A stretch of 64,000 nucleotides of DNA. Source: Scandinavium goeteborgense (GTDB lineage Bacteria > Pseudomonadota > Gammaproteobacteria > Enterobacterales > Enterobacteriaceae). The stretch spans positions 868,001-932,000 of the forward strand of contig NZ_CP054058.1 in NCBI RefSeq assembly GCF_003935895.2, read 5' to 3'. Below are positions 52,661 to 62,911 of this stretch, piece after piece (the stretch's first letter is position 1; every line of letters begins with the position of its first letter). The notes under the pieces were generated by a model. It had not been told where the DNA came from. It did not search any database and was given only the letters and a program-made list of their open reading frames with translations. Position numbers and translations under genes: made by a program.

Positions 52661-53740
52661 ATGTTGAAGCGTCGTTACCTGACCTTACTCCCGCTCTGCG
52701 TGCTGGTTGCTGCCTGCAGCAGTAAACCGAAAACCGCCGAAGCGCCGACCACGACGAATACCTCTGGCGGATTCCTGTTGGAGCCGCAGCATAATACGAC
52801 CCTGATGGGCGGCGACTTCGCCAACAACGCGGCGGCGGATCAGTTCATCGATTCGATGGTCAGTAAGCATGGCTTTGACCGCCAGCAACTGCATGAAATT
52901 CTCTCTCAGGCCAAACGTCTGGATTACGTTTTGCGTCTGATGGACCGTCAGGCACCGACGGCGCAGGCTCCGACCGGGCCGAACGGCGCCTGGCTGCGCT
53001 ATCGCAAACAGTTTATTACCCCGGACAACGTGCAAAACGGCGTCGCGTTCTGGAATGAACATCAGGACGCACTGACCCGCGCCTGGCAGGTGTACGGCGT
53101 TCCGCCGGAAATTATCATCGGCATTATCGGCGTTGAAACCCGCTGGGGCCGTGTGATGGGCAAAACCCGCATTCTGGATGCGCTGGCGACGCTGTCGTTC
53201 AACTATCCGCGTCGGGCGAAGTACTTCTCCGGCGAGCTGGAAACCTTCCTGTTAATGGCGCGCGATGAGCAGGACGATCCGCTGGATCTGAAAGGCTCGT
53301 TTGCCGGTGCGATGGGTTACGGCCAGTTTATGCCGTCCTCCTATAAGCAGTACGCCGTGGACTTCAACGGCGACGGTCACATCAATCTGTGGGATCCGGA
53401 CGATGCGATCGGCAGCGTAGCCAACTACTTCAAACAGCATGGCTGGGTGAAGGGCGATCAGGTTGCGGTGCCAGCTGCGGGCCAGGCGCCAGGCCTGGAT
53501 AACGGTTTCAAAACGAACTACAGCGTGTCACAGCTTTCAGCCGCAGGATTATCGCCGACGCAGTCGCTGGGCGATCATCAGCAGGCGAGCCTGTTACGTC
53601 TCGACGTGGGCACCGGGTATGAGTACTGGTACGGCTTGCCGAACTTCTACACCATCACCCGCTACAACCACAGCACGCACTACGCGATGGCTGTCTGGCA
53701 GCTTGGCCAGGCAGTGGCGGCGGCGCGCGCTCAGCAGTAA
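52661..53740 (+). CDS. mltB: Membrane-bound lytic murein transglycosylase B MltB
   Basis: A 359-residue outer-membrane lipoprotein that cleaves peptidoglycan to 1,6-anhydromuropeptides. The signal peptide ends with the lipobox LVAAC (Cys about 19). The catalytic Glu is in IIGVETRWGRVMGKTRILDALATL-type sequence near residue 160, and FAGAMGYGQFMPSSYKQYAVDF is the family's glycan-binding motif. E. coli MltB is 361 residues. The srl and nor genes that precede it in E. coli are absent here. Confidence 0.96.
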   Translation: MLKRRYLTLLPLCVLVAACSSKPKTAEAPTTTNTSGGFLLEPQHNTTLMGGDFANNAAADQFIDSMVSKHGFDRQQLHEILSQAKRLDYVLRLMDRQAPTAQAPTGPNGAWLRYRKQFITPDNVQNGVAFWNEHQDALTRAWQVYGVPPEIIIGIIGVETRWGRVMGKTRILDALATLSFNYPRRAKYFSGELETFLLMARDEQDDPLDLKGSFAGAMGYGQFMPSSYKQYAVDFNGDGHINLWDPDDAIGSVANYFKQHGWVKGDQVAVPAAGQAPGLDNGFKTNYSVSQLSAAGLSPTQSLGDHQQASLLRLDVGTGYEYWYGLPNFYTITRYNHSTHYAMAVWQLGQAVAAARAQQ

Positions 53741-53751
53741 TCCTGCCTGTA

Positions 53752-53771
53752 TCCCCTCCTGCGGGAGGGGA
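53752..53771 (+). terminator. Weak hairpin after mltB
   Basis: TCCCCTCC-TGCG-GGAGGGGA is an 8-bp stem with tetraloop 11 bp after the mltB stop, but no T-run follows. Confidence 0.5.
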
Positions 53772-53839
53772 GTCTGAAATATTTCGATACAGCCTCAACG
53801 TCAGACGCAGATTTACAACTTTCGCTAATCTCATTATTG

Positions 53840-53855
53840 TTATGTTATAACATAA
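53840..53855. promoter_or_regulatory. Zur box upstream of metal ABC transporter operon
   Basis: TTATGTTATAACATAA is a perfect 16-bp palindrome with the TGTTATAACA core of the enterobacterial Zur operator. It lies 12 bp before the small gene that opens the operon, and overlaps a likely -10 region. It implies repression by zinc-loaded Zur and so a zinc-uptake role for the operon. Confidence 0.82.
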
Positions 53856-53867
53856 TTGAGGTTGGCG

Positions 53868-53978
53868 ATGATTCCTTTTTCCCTGTTTAACGCCTCCGGC
53901 CTGCTGCGGCTGGCTTTGGCTCTGTTTGTGCTGGCCATACTGTGGCTGGCGACCTGCTGGGCGGTGGCGCTCCCATGA
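53868..53978 (+). CDS. 36-residue hydrophobic peptide leading the metal ABC operon
   Basis: The frame MIPFSLFNASGLLRLALALF continues as VLAILWLATCWAVALP and stops at TGA 53976-53978, which overlaps the ATG of the ABC ATPase gene (ATGA). GAGG lies 6 bp before the ATG, a better ribosome-binding site than the ATPase gene has. Residues 11-34 form one membrane helix. It lies directly behind the Zur box, so it would be the first product of the operon. It may be a small accessory membrane protein of the transporter, or a leader that sets translation of the next gene. I recognise no family. Confidence 0.6.
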   Translation: MIPFSLFNASGLLRLALALFVLAILWLATCWAVALP

Positions 53979-54652
53979 TTGAACTCGACCATTTGGTGGC
54001 GGGCTACGATCAGCAGGCCATTACCCCCACTCTCTGCGGCACGATTGAGACCGGTTCGCTGACGGCGATCATCGGCGTTAACGGCTGCGGTAAATCCACA
54101 TTATTGAAAACGCTGGCGGGATTCATCCCTCCGGTCAGTGGGCAGTTGCGCTGGCACGGACCGCGCCAGGTGATTGGCTGGCTGGCACAACGTCATGCTC
54201 TGGAATCGCAGTTTCCACTGAGCGTCTATGACGTGGTGAGCCAGGGGGCATGGCCGCGCGTGTCGCTGTTTCGCGGTCTCAATGCTGAAATGCGCCGCAG
54301 GATTGCTTCGGCACTGGAAAGAGTAGGGCTGTCGTCGCTTGGTGCTTCGCCCATTGAAACGCTTTCAGGCGGTCAGTTTCAGCGAATGCTGTTCGCCAGG
54401 GTGCTGGTTCAGCAGGCGCCGCTAGTGATGCTGGATGAACCGTTCACCGGAATCGATGAAGCCACCAATCAGGTGCTGATGGAGCTGATCCTTGAAATGC
54501 ATCGCGAAGGACAAACCGTTCTCGCCGTACTGCATGACAATTTGCGCGTGGCTCGCCACTTCCCGGAAACGCTTTTACTGGAATCACAGCACGCCCGCTG
54601 GGGCGACACGCCTACCATTCTGGCGGCCTTCGACCACACGAGGCGCGCATGA
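53975..54652 (+). CDS. Metal (zinc/manganese) ABC transporter, ATP-binding protein
   Basis: A 225-residue ATPase of the ZnuC/SitB-like family. Walker A is IIGVNGCGKSTLLKTLAG (about residues 32-49), the signature ETLSGGQFQRMLFARVL, Walker B PLVMLDEPFTGID and the switch His in VLHDNLR. It starts at 53975 (MIELDHLVAGYDQQAI), coupled to the 36-residue peptide; an in-frame start further upstream would lie inside that peptide gene. It overlaps the permease gene by 4 bp (ATGA). It is not znuC, which in enterobacteria lies with znuB near ruvB; this is a second system. Confidence 0.93.
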   Translation: MIELDHLVAGYDQQAITPTLCGTIETGSLTAIIGVNGCGKSTLLKTLAGFIPPVSGQLRWHGPRQVIGWLAQRHALESQFPLSVYDVVSQGAWPRVSLFRGLNAEMRRRIASALERVGLSSLGASPIETLSGGQFQRMLFARVLVQQAPLVMLDEPFTGIDEATNQVLMELILEMHREGQTVLAVLHDNLRVARHFPETLLLESQHARWGDTPTILAAFDHTRRA

Positions 54653-55509
54653 TTTGGCACACCTTCTTTCAGCCCTTTATCGAGTTTGGCTACATGCGTC
54701 GCGCGCTGGTGGTGTGTCTGGCGCTGTCGGTCAGCACCACGATGCTCGGCGTTTTCCTCTTGCTGCGGCGGATGAGCCTGATGGGCGATGCGCTGTCGCA
54801 CGCGATTTTACCCGGCGTTGCCGTGGGGTATCTGCTGAGCGGAATGTCGCTGTTGGCGATGACCATCGGCGGATTTATTGCGGGAATAGCGGTCGCGCTG
54901 GTTGCCGGTTGGGTTAGCCGTCGCACGCCGCTAAAGGAAGATGCCAGCTTTGCCGGATTTTATCTCGGCTCGCTGGCGCTGGGCGTCACCCTCGTGTCCC
55001 TGCGCGGCTCCAGCGTAGATCTGCTGCATTTACTGTTTGGTTCGATTCTGGCAGTCGACAACGATGCAGCGCTGTTCGTCTCCGGCGTGGCCAGCCTGAC
55101 GCTGGTGGTGATGGCGCTGCTTTATCGCGGGCTGGTCAGCGAGGCCTTCGACAGCGCGTGGCTGGAAGTCAATGCCCGCCGCTTACCGTCGCTATTGCAT
55201 GGACTGTTTCTGGCGCTGCTGGTGATTAACCTGGTGGCGGGCTTTCAGGTGTTGGGCACGCTGATGGCAGTCGGCGTCATGATGCTGCCGGCCATCGCCG
55301 CGCGCTGCTGGGCGCAAACCCTACCCGGTATTTTACTGTTCGCGGCAGTCAGCGGTGCGTTCTGTGCCTGGCTCGGCTTGAGCCTGTCGTGGTCGGCCAA
55401 TTTGCCTGCGGGGCCGTCAATCGTGCTGACCGCCAGCGGACTGTTTTTCATTTCGATATTTTTTGGCATGCGCAGCCGGCTGGCTTTCAGTCTGCGAGCG
55501 CTTTTTTAA
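54649..55509 (+). CDS. Metal ABC transporter, permease
   Basis: A 286-residue inner-membrane permease of the ZnuB/SitC (ABC-3) family with about eight hydrophobic segments. Family motifs are LRRMSLMGDALSHAILPGVAVGYLL near the N-terminus and NLVAGFQVLGTLMAVGVMMLPAIAAR. It overlaps the ATPase gene by 4 bp, and the binding protein follows 14 bp later, so all form one operon. Confidence 0.93.
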   Translation: MIWHTFFQPFIEFGYMRRALVVCLALSVSTTMLGVFLLLRRMSLMGDALSHAILPGVAVGYLLSGMSLLAMTIGGFIAGIAVALVAGWVSRRTPLKEDASFAGFYLGSLALGVTLVSLRGSSVDLLHLLFGSILAVDNDAALFVSGVASLTLVVMALLYRGLVSEAFDSAWLEVNARRLPSLLHGLFLALLVINLVAGFQVLGTLMAVGVMMLPAIAARCWAQTLPGILLFAAVSGAFCAWLGLSLSWSANLPAGPSIVLTASGLFFISIFFGMRSRLAFSLRALF

Positions 55510-55523
55510 CGCAAGGGGAAATG

Positions 55524-56402
55524 ATGAAAAGAACGGGATTGATTCTGGCGCTTGCGCTGGGTGCGCTTTCGCAGGGCGCAATGGCGAAAACGCTGAACGT
55601 GGTGACGAGCTTTTCAGTGCTCGGCGACATGGTTCAGCAGGTCGGGGGAGAGCACGTCCACGTCGATACGCTGGTTGGGCCGGACGGCGATCCACACACT
55701 TTTGAACCTTCCCCCAAAGACAGTGTGCTGTTGAGCAAGGCTGATGTGGTCGTGGTCAACGGCCTGGGGCTGGAAGGCTGGCTGGACAGGCTGGTGAAGG
55801 CGTCCGGGTTTAAAGGTGAGCTGGTGGTGGCTTCGGCCGGGGTGAAAACGCACACCCTGGATGAGGACGGTAAAACTGTGACGGATCCGCATGCGTGGAA
55901 CAGCGCGACAAACGGTGCGCTGTACGCACAAAATATTCTGGCCGGGCTGGTAAAAGCTGACCCGCAGGATGAGGCTGCACTCAATGCCAGCGGGCAGAAA
56001 TATATCGCCCAGCTGAAGGAAATTGACGGTTGGGCAAAGGCGCGCTTCGACGCTATTCCGCAGGCAAAGCGTAAAGTGTTGACCAGTCATGATGCGTTTG
56101 GCTATTTCGGTCGGGCTTACGGCGTGACTTTCATGGCGCCGCAAGGGCTGTCGTCAGAAAGTGAAGCCAGCGCGGCGCAGGTGGGCGCTCTCATCAATCA
56201 GATTAAAGCGGGTGGCGTGCATACCTGGTTTATGGAAAACCAGCTCGATCCGCGTCTGGTAAAACAAATTGCGACGGCGACTGGCGCACAGCCTGGCGGC
56301 GAACTCTATCCTGAGGCGCTATCGAAACCGGGCGGTGTCGCTGACAACTACGTCAAAATGCTGCGTCACAATGTGGATGCCCTTGCCGATAGTATGAAGT
56401 AA
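55524..56402 (+). CDS. Metal ABC transporter, periplasmic substrate-binding protein
   Basis: A 292-residue cluster A-I binding protein. A signal peptide (about 1-21, ending QGAMA) is followed by the metal-ligand blocks DGDPHTFEPSP, DPHAWNSATNG and SHDAFGYFGRAYG, and the Asp/Glu near MENQLDPRLVKQIA. There is no long His-rich loop as in ZnuA of E. coli. Taken with the Zur box, zinc is the likely substrate; manganese remains possible. The second of two adjacent ATG codons (55524) has better spacing from AGGGG than the first (55521). Confidence 0.92.
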   Translation: MKRTGLILALALGALSQGAMAKTLNVVTSFSVLGDMVQQVGGEHVHVDTLVGPDGDPHTFEPSPKDSVLLSKADVVVVNGLGLEGWLDRLVKASGFKGELVVASAGVKTHTLDEDGKTVTDPHAWNSATNGALYAQNILAGLVKADPQDEAALNASGQKYIAQLKEIDGWAKARFDAIPQAKRKVLTSHDAFGYFGRAYGVTFMAPQGLSSESEASAAQVGALINQIKAGGVHTWFMENQLDPRLVKQIATATGAQPGGELYPEALSKPGGVADNYVKMLRHNVDALADSMK

Positions 56403-56410
56403 TTCTGAGA

Positions 56411-56445
56411 AGCGCCCCGATATTCGGGGCGCTGCACGATTTTTC
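56411..56445 (+). terminator. Terminator of metal ABC transporter operon
   Basis: AGCGCCCCGA-TAT-TCGGGGCGCT is a perfect 10-bp stem 8 bp after the stop, with ATTTTTCT 6 bp further on. Confidence 0.82.
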
Positions 56446-56538
56446 TGAAGCGTCCTCGTAAAATCATCACGTCATCTCCCTCCTGCGAAAGAAAATGGTA
56501 TCTTGTTGAACATCTTTTTCAGGCGGCGAGAGATGACG

Positions 56539-57036
56539 ATGACCGACAGTGAATTGATGGCGTTCAGCGAAGAGATTGGGCTGGCGCTGAAGGCGCAGGG
56601 TGCGACCGTCACCACGGCGGAATCCTGCACCGGGGGTTGGATTGCCAAAGTACTGACCGATATATCCGGCAGTTCTGCCTGGTTTGAGCGGGGGTTTGTC
56701 ACTTACAGCAACGAAGCCAAATCCCAGATGATTGGCGTGCGCGAAGAGACGCTATTGAACCATGGCGCGGTCAGTGAACCGGTGGTGGTCGAAATGGCGA
56801 TTGGCGCACTGCGCGCGGCGCGGGCTACTTATGCGATCTCCGTGAGCGGCATTGCAGGGCCCGATGGCGGCAGCAAAGAAAAGCCGGTTGGCACGGTATG
56901 GTTTGGCCTGGCCTGTGCGAATGGACAAGGTTTTACTTACCAGGAATGCTTCGCAGGAGACCGCGAAGCCGTGCGCCGTCAGGCTACAGCTTATGCCTTG
57001 CAACTGCTGTGGCAACAATTTCTACAAAACACTTGA
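56539..57036 (+). CDS. pncC: Nicotinamide-nucleotide amidase PncC
   Basis: A 165-residue enzyme, the length of E. coli PncC (YgaD/CinA C-terminal type), that deamidates NMN to nicotinic acid mononucleotide in NAD recycling. The catalytic Ser lies in TAESCTGGW (residue 31 region). FERGFVTYSNEAK holds the Tyr, and SGIAGPDGGSKEKPVGTVWFG is the long conserved motif. ATG at 56539 matches E. coli; an ATG 6 bp upstream is possible. Its stop abuts the recA SOS box. Confidence 0.95.
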   Translation: MTDSELMAFSEEIGLALKAQGATVTTAESCTGGWIAKVLTDISGSSAWFERGFVTYSNEAKSQMIGVREETLLNHGAVSEPVVVEMAIGALRAARATYAISVSGIAGPDGGSKEKPVGTVWFGLACANGQGFTYQECFAGDREAVRRQATAYALQLLWQQFLQNT

Positions 57037-58168
<1,132 letters not shown>

Positions 58169-58248
58169 TTTATCCTAAATAATGCGAGTTGCAGGCACGC
58201 CATGGCAGCCACAACTTGAAGTATGACGGGTATCACTGTTGAAATGAT

Positions 58249-58280
58249 AAAGGGCTGCTGATGCGGCCCTTTTGCTTTTT
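58249..58280 (+). terminator. recA terminator, partial read-through to recX
   Basis: AAAGGGC and GCCCTTT form the outer stem with an inner GC-TGAT-GC, followed by TTTGCTTTTT. In E. coli low read-through at this place sets the small amount of RecX. Confidence 0.88.
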
Positions 58281-58317
58281 CATCCCGCTCAAATTTTGCA
58301 TTTATTAAGGGCCAGAT

Positions 58318-58818
58318 ATGACTGAAAGCTCACCGCGTCGTTCCGCTTATGCGCGTCTGCTGGACAGGGCGATTCGCATCCTGGCGATGCGCGATCACAG
58401 TGAAAAAGAGTTGCGTCGAAAACTGGTGGCGCCGGTGCTGACCAAAAAGGGGCCGGAACCCATAGACGCGCCGCCGGAAGAGGTGGACAAGGTCGTTGCC
58501 TGGTGTATAGAAAGCAACTATTTGGATGATGTACGGTTCACGCGTCAGTTCATCGCCAGCCGTGGCCGCAAGGGTTATGGTCCGGCGCGCATTCGCCAGG
58601 AATTGAACCAAAAAGGCATTGGCCGAACGGATATCGATCAGGCCATGTACGAGTGTGAAATTGACTGGATGGAACTTGCCCGGGGGCAAGCGCAGCGAAA
58701 ATACGGTGAACCGCTTCCCACTGTATTTGCAGAAAAAGTGAAGGTGCAGCGATTCCTCCTTAACCGGGGTTATCTAATGGAAGATATCCAGCAAATTTGG
58801 CGAAATGTTGCCGACTGA
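58318..58818 (+). CDS. recX: Regulatory protein RecX
   Basis: A 166-residue protein, the length of E. coli RecX, that caps RecA filaments and inhibits their extension. It consists of three-helix repeats: [24 protein letters not shown], then [26 protein letters not shown] and the C-terminal [19 protein letters not shown]. It lies 149 bp after recA behind the attenuating terminator. Confidence 0.96.
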   Translation: MTESSPRRSAYARLLDRAIRILAMRDHSEKELRRKLVAPVLTKKGPEPIDAPPEEVDKVVAWCIESNYLDDVRFTRQFIASRGRKGYGPARIRQELNQKGIGRTDIDQAMYECEIDWMELARGQAQRKYGEPLPTVFAEKVKVQRFLLNRGYLMEDIQQIWRNVAD

Positions 58819-58949
58819 GTCACTCGGTATTTTACTTCCCTCCCAAGAAAACTTATCTTATTCCCACTTTTTCCGCCGGGTCGCCTGACTGTGTAAAAAC
58901 TGTTCAGCTGCGGCCTGCAACAATCCGTTAGCGTGATTCCAGGATAATT

Positions 58950-61577
58950 ATGAGCAAGAGCACCGCTGAGATCCGTCAGGCGTTTCTCGACTTTTTCCAT
59001 AGCAAGGGACATCAGGTAGTTGCCAGCAGCTCCCTGGTGCCAAACAACGACCCGACTCTGCTGTTTACCAACGCCGGGATGAACCAGTTCAAGGACGTGT
59101 TCCTTGGTCTCGACAAGCGTAATTATTCCCGCGCGACCACTTCGCAGCGCTGCGTACGTGCGGGCGGTAAGCACAACGATCTGGAAAACGTCGGTTACAC
59201 CGCGCGTCACCATACTTTCTTCGAAATGCTGGGCAACTTCAGCTTCGGCGACTACTTCAAACATGATGCTATCCAGTACGCCTGGGAGCTGCTGACCGGT
59301 GAGAACTGGTTTGCGCTGCCAAAAGAGCGTCTGTGGGTCACCGTGTATGAAACCGATGACGAAGCATTCGAAATCTGGGCCAACGAAGTGGGTGTTCCGC
59401 GTGAGCGTATTATCCGTATCGGCGACAACAAAGGCGCGCCGTATGCCTCAGATAACTTCTGGCAGATGGGCGATACCGGTCCGTGCGGCCCGTGCACCGA
59501 AATCTTCTTTGATCATGGCGATCACATTTGGGGTGGCCCTCCGGGAAGCCCGGAAGAAGACGGCGACCGTTATATTGAGATCTGGAACATCGTCTTCATG
59601 CAGTTCAATCGTCAAGCCGATGGCACGATGGAACCGCTGCCGAAGCCGTCGGTTGATACCGGTATGGGTCTGGAGCGTATCGCGGCTGTGCTGCAGCACG
59701 TGAACTCCAACTATGACATTGACCTGTTCAGCACCCTGATTCAGTCCGTGGCGAAAGAGACCGGTGCAACCGATCTCAGCAACAAATCTCTGCGCGTGAT
59801 CGCGGACCACATTCGTTCATGTGCGTTCCTGATTGCCGATGGCGTTATCCCGTCGAATGAAAACCGTGGCTACGTGCTGCGTCGTATCATTCGTCGTGCG
59901 GTTCGTCACGGCAACATGCTTGGCGCTAAAGAGAGCTTCTTCTGGAAACTGGTTGGCCCGCTGGTTGGCGTGATGGGTTCTGCAGGCGAAGAACTGAAGC
60001 GTCAGCAGGCCCAGGTTGAGCAGGTGCTGAAAAACGAAGAAGAGCAGTTTGCCCGTACGCTTGAGCGTGGTCTGGCACTGCTGGATGAGGAATTGTCGAA
60101 GCTGAAAGGCGATACGCTGGATGGCGAAACCGCTTTCCGTCTGTACGACACCTACGGCTTCCCGGTTGACCTGACGGCGGACGTTTGCCGTGAGCGCAAC
60201 CTCAAAGTAGATGAAGCAGGCTTCGAAGCCGCAATGGAAGAGCAGCGCCGTCGTGCGCGTGAATCCAGCGGCTTTGGCGCAGACTACAACGCGATGATCC
60301 GCGTTGACGGCGCTTCTGAATTTAAAGGCTACGACCATCTGGAGCTGAACGCGAAAGTGACCGCGCTGTTCGTAGACGGTAAAGCCGTTGACGCTATCGC
60401 TGCGGGTCAGAATGCGGTTGTCGTTCTGGACCAGACGCCATTCTATGCAGAATCTGGCGGCCAGGTCGGTGATAAAGGCGAACTGAAAGGCGCAGGCTGT
60501 GCCTTCAGCGTCAGCGACACGCAGAAATACGGCCAGGCCATTGGTCATCTCGGTACGCTCGATAGCGGCTCCCTGAAAGTGGGCGACGCGGTACAGGCTG
60601 ACGTAGATGAAGCTCGCCGCGCACGTATTCTGCTGAATCACTCCGCGACGCACCTGATGCACGCGGCGCTGCGCCAGGTGCTCGGCACCCACGTTGCGCA
60701 GAAAGGTTCCCTGGTGAATGACAAAGCGCTGCGCTTTGACTTCTCCCATTCCGAAGCCATGAAGCCGGAAGAGATCCGCGCGGTTGAGGACCTGGTCAAT
60801 GCCCAGATCCGTCGCAACCTGCCTATCGAAACCCACGTCATGGAACTGGAAGACGCAAAAGCGAAAGGCGCTATGGCGCTGTTCGGCGAGAAATATGATG
60901 AGCGCGTGCGCGTCCTCAGCATGGGTGATTTCTCTACTGAGCTGTGCGGCGGTACACATGCTAAACGTACCGGCGATATCGGCCTGTTCCGTATCACCTC
61001 TGAATCCGGTACGGCGGCAGGCGTGCGTCGTATCGAAGCGGTGACCGGCGAAGGTGCGATTGCCATTCTGCATTCGCAGAGCGATGTGCTGAACGATGTG
61101 GCGCATTTGGTTAAAGGCGACAGCCATAACCTGACTGAAAAGGTCCGTTCTGTCCTTGAACGTACCCGCCAGTTGGAAAAAGAGTTGCAGCAGCTGAAAG
61201 AGCAGGCTGCCGCGCAGGAGAGTGCAAACCTCTCCAGCAAAGCTGAAGAAATCAATGGCGTGAAACTGCTGGTGAGTGAACTTACTGGCGTTGAACCGAA
61301 GATGCTGCGTACTATGGTCGACGATCTGAAGAACCAGTTGGGTTCTACGATTGTGGTATTGGCTACAGTCGCAGACGATAAGGTTTCTCTGATTGCGGGA
61401 GTCTCTAAGGATGTGACTGACCGCGTGAAGGCAGGGGAACTGATTGGTATGGTCGCTCAGCAGGTGGGCGGTAAAGGGGGCGGTCGTCCTGATATGGCGC
61501 AAGCCGGTGGTACGGATGCAGCGGCTCTCCCGGCCGCACTGGCCAGCGTAAAAGGCTGGGTCAGCGCAAAACTGTAA
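58950..61577 (+). CDS. alaS: Alanyl-tRNA synthetase AlaS
   Basis: An 875-residue class II synthetase (876 in E. coli). The aminoacylation core begins with [24 protein letters not shown] and contains [18 protein letters not shown]. The editing domain has the zinc ligands of [16 protein letters not shown] and [17 protein letters not shown]-terminal coiled-coil and oligomerisation domain includes [22 protein letters not shown] precedes the ATG. csrA follows, as in most gammaproteobacteria. Confidence 0.98.
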   Translation: MSKSTAEIRQAFLDFFHSKGHQVVASSSLVPNNDPTLLFTNAGMNQFKDVFLGLDKRNYSRATTSQRCVRAGGKHNDLENVGYTARHHTFFEMLGNFSFGDYFKHDAIQYAWELLTGENWFALPKERLWVTVYETDDEAFEIWANEVGVPRERIIRIGDNKGAPYASDNFWQMGDTGPCGPCTEIFFDHGDHIWGGPPGSPEEDGDRYIEIWNIVFMQFNRQADGTMEPLPKPSVDTGMGLERIAAVLQHVNSNYDIDLFSTLIQSVAKETGATDLSNKSLRVIADHIRSCAFLIADGVIPSNENRGYVLRRIIRRAVRHGNMLGAKESFFWKLVGPLVGVMGSAGEELKRQQAQVEQVLKNEEEQFARTLERGLALLDEELSKLKGDTLDGETAFRLYDTYGFPVDLTADVCRERNLKVDEAGFEAAMEEQRRRARESSGFGADYNAMIRVDGASEFKGYDHLELNAKVTALFVDGKAVDAIAAGQNAVVVLDQTPFYAESGGQVGDKGELKGAGCAFSVSDTQKYGQAIGHLGTLDSGSLKVGDAVQADVDEARRARILLNHSATHLMHAALRQVLGTHVAQKGSLVNDKALRFDFSHSEAMKPEEIRAVEDLVNAQIRRNLPIETHVMELEDAKAKGAMALFGEKYDERVRVLSMGDFSTELCGGTHAKRTGDIGLFRITSESGTAAGVRRIEAVTGEGAIAILHSQSDVLNDVAHLVKGDSHNLTEKVRSVLERTRQLEKELQQLKEQAAAQESANLSSKAEEINGVKLLVSELTGVEPKMLRTMVDDLKNQLGSTIVVLATVADDKVSLIAGVSKDVTDRVKAGELIGMVAQQVGGKGGGRPDMAQAGGTDAAALPAALASVKGWVSAKL

Positions 61578-61816
61578 TAACAATAAACGCGGCGGGCGCT
61601 TTAACCATGCGGTTTTAGCGCCTTGCATTAGCAAGACTGACAACGATAAAGTCAGGTTGAAATTGTGTAAATCGGCTAAACTTACGTTTAACAGAATGTA
61701 ATGCCGTGACTGCTTACACGTTTACGTGTTTGTCATCGCTTACTTTTTGGCGTTATGTGATGGATAATGCCGGGATACAAGAGACCCGACTCTTTTAATC
61801 TTTCAAGGAGCAAAGA

Positions 61817-62002
61817 ATGCTGATTCTGACTCGTCGAGTTGGTGAAACCCTCATGATTGGAGATGAGGTCACCGTGACAGTTTTAGGGGTGAAGGGCAAC
61901 CAGGTACGCATCGGCGTAAACGCCCCTAAAGAAGTCTCTGTCCATCGTGAAGAGATCTACCAGCGTATCCAGGCTGAAAAATCACAGCAGTCCAGTTACT
62001 AA
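61817..62002 (+). CDS. csrA: Carbon storage regulator CsrA
   Basis: A 61-residue RNA-binding homodimer, same length as in E. coli. The first strand [16 protein letters not shown] with Arg6-Arg7 and the late [11 protein letters not shown] with Arg44 form the RNA-binding surfaces that recognise GGA in mRNA leaders and in CsrB. AAGGAG lies 7 bp before the ATG; AAGGAG and other GGA-like sequences could serve autorepression. Its antagonist CsrB and the activating kinase BarA are also in this window. Confidence 0.98.
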
Positions 62003-62009
62003 TATTCCC

Positions 62010-62033
62010 GCGTCTCACTGCCCGGTGAGACGC
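62010..62033 (+). terminator. Hairpin after csrA (probable terminator)
   Basis: GCGTCTCAC and GTGAGACGC form a perfect 9-bp stem with a 6-base loop 7 bp after the csrA stop. Only scattered T-runs follow (GGTTTCTCCGTTTTT). Confidence 0.65.
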
Positions 62034-62238
62034 AACCTCTCGGTTTCTCCGTTTTTCTGCTCCGTTTCTCCTTTTAGCCCTAAATCCACCACAGATTATT
62101 TGCTCAAAGCGCTCTTCGGCTGCCTGACATTCATAGGGCTATCGCTAACTCTTTGTGTTGATAAATCGCTCTTTTTGCCGTTTTTGCAGGCTAATTGAAC
62201 GGGAAGTGTGCAAACGATAAAAGGTCTGGAAAAATTGT

Positions 62239-62266
62239 TTGACTTATAAGTCCCAGAAAGTAATAT
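62239..62266 (+). promoter_or_regulatory. Promoter of the serV-argVYZQ tRNA operon
   Basis: TTGACT (62239-62244) and TAATAT (62261-62266) are 16 bp apart, followed by the GC-rich GTGCGCC expected of a stringently controlled stable-RNA promoter. It lies about 60 bp before serV. The rest of the 325-bp csrA-serV gap (62034-62238) shows no gene. Confidence 0.8.
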
Positions 62267-62327
62267 GTGCGCCACGCAGCGACGATGAGCTCTAACGAGT
62301 AATTCGAAGCACTCGCAAGAGGCGTAT

Positions 62328-62420
62328 GGTGAGGTGGCCGAGAGGCTGAAGGCGCTCCCCTGCTAAGGGAGTATGCGGTCAAAAGCTGCATCCGGGGTTC
62401 GAATCCCCGCCTCACCGCCA
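62328..62420 (+). tRNA. serV: tRNA-Ser (GCU anticodon)
   Basis: A 93-nt class II tRNA with long variable arm and encoded CCA; acceptor GGTGAGG pairs with CCTCACC. The anticodon loop CTGCTAA gives GCU, reading AGC/AGU. It is nearly identical to E. coli serV and heads the same operon. Confidence 0.97.
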
Positions 62421-62423
62421 TTT

Positions 62424-62500
62424 GCATCCGTAGCTCAGCTGGATAGAGTACTCGGCTACGAACCGAGCGGTCGGAGGTTCGAATCCTCCCGGATGCACCA
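62424..62500 (+). tRNA. argV: tRNA-Arg (ACG anticodon), copy 1
   Basis: A 77-nt tRNA with acceptor GCATCCG/CGGATGC and encoded CCA. The anticodon loop CTACGAA gives ACG (inosine at the wobble base after editing), reading CGN. It is the first of four identical copies; symbols follow E. coli order and cannot be proven. Confidence 0.96.
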
Positions 62501-62633
62501 TATTTTCCTGACTGTCAGCGATGACGGTGTGCCAGAGAAACTCTCATTCTCGGCGGCATTGGGGAAAATAACGTTGCTTTAGCAACGGCCTGAAAGGGCA
62601 AGCCTTCGGTGAATAATTTTCCCGAATGCGCCA
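62501..62633 (+). repeat. tRNA-spacer repeat R1 (degenerate copy)
   Basis: A 133-bp spacer element that shares with R2 and R3 the CAGAGAAA stretch, the hairpin CGTTGC-TTTA-GCAACG and CAAGCCTTCGG. It ends with CCCGAATGCGCCA, a decayed copy of the tRNA-Arg 3' end CCCGGATGCACCA. Confidence 0.8.
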
Positions 62634-62695
62634 TCTTCATCAGTGTTACGGCATGATGAGTGACATTGAGTCAGCAGTACCTTAGTTATTCCGAT
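62634..62695 (+). repeat. 62-bp spacer repeat S1
   Basis: It is almost identical to 62773-62834: both run from TCTT...CAGTGTT through GGCATGATGAGTGACATTG to CAGTACCTTAGTTATTCC directly before a tRNA-Arg gene. It marks a tandem duplication of spacer plus tRNA. Confidence 0.88.
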
Positions 62696-62772
62696 GCATC
62701 CGTAGCTCAGCTGGATAGAGTACTCGGCTACGAACCGAGCGGTCGGAGGTTCGAATCCTCCCGGATGCACCA
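62696..62772 (+). tRNA. argY: tRNA-Arg (ACG anticodon), copy 2
   Basis: Identical in sequence to the copy at 62424-62500, 77 nt with encoded CCA. Confidence 0.96.
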
Positions 62773-62834
62773 TCTTAGTCAGTGTTGCGGCATGATGAGT
62801 GACATTGAGTCAGCAGTACCTTAGTTATTCCGAT
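62773..62834 (+). repeat. 62-bp spacer repeat S2
   Basis: Second copy of the S spacer, differing from 62634-62695 at only a few bases near its left end. Confidence 0.88.
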
Positions 62835-62911
62835 GCATCCGTAGCTCAGCTGGATAGAGTACTCGGCTACGAACCGAGCGGTCGGAGGTTCGAATCCTCC
62901 CGGATGCACCA
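62835..62911 (+). tRNA. argZ: tRNA-Arg (ACG anticodon), copy 3
   Basis: Identical in sequence to the copy at 62424-62500, 77 nt with encoded CCA. Confidence 0.96.

Noticed and set aside
59817-61643. Open frame of 608 codons on the minus strand, antisense to alaS
   Set aside because: It mirrors the codon pattern of a highly biased gene, has no ribosome-binding site and no recognisable domain; alaS on the other strand is certain.
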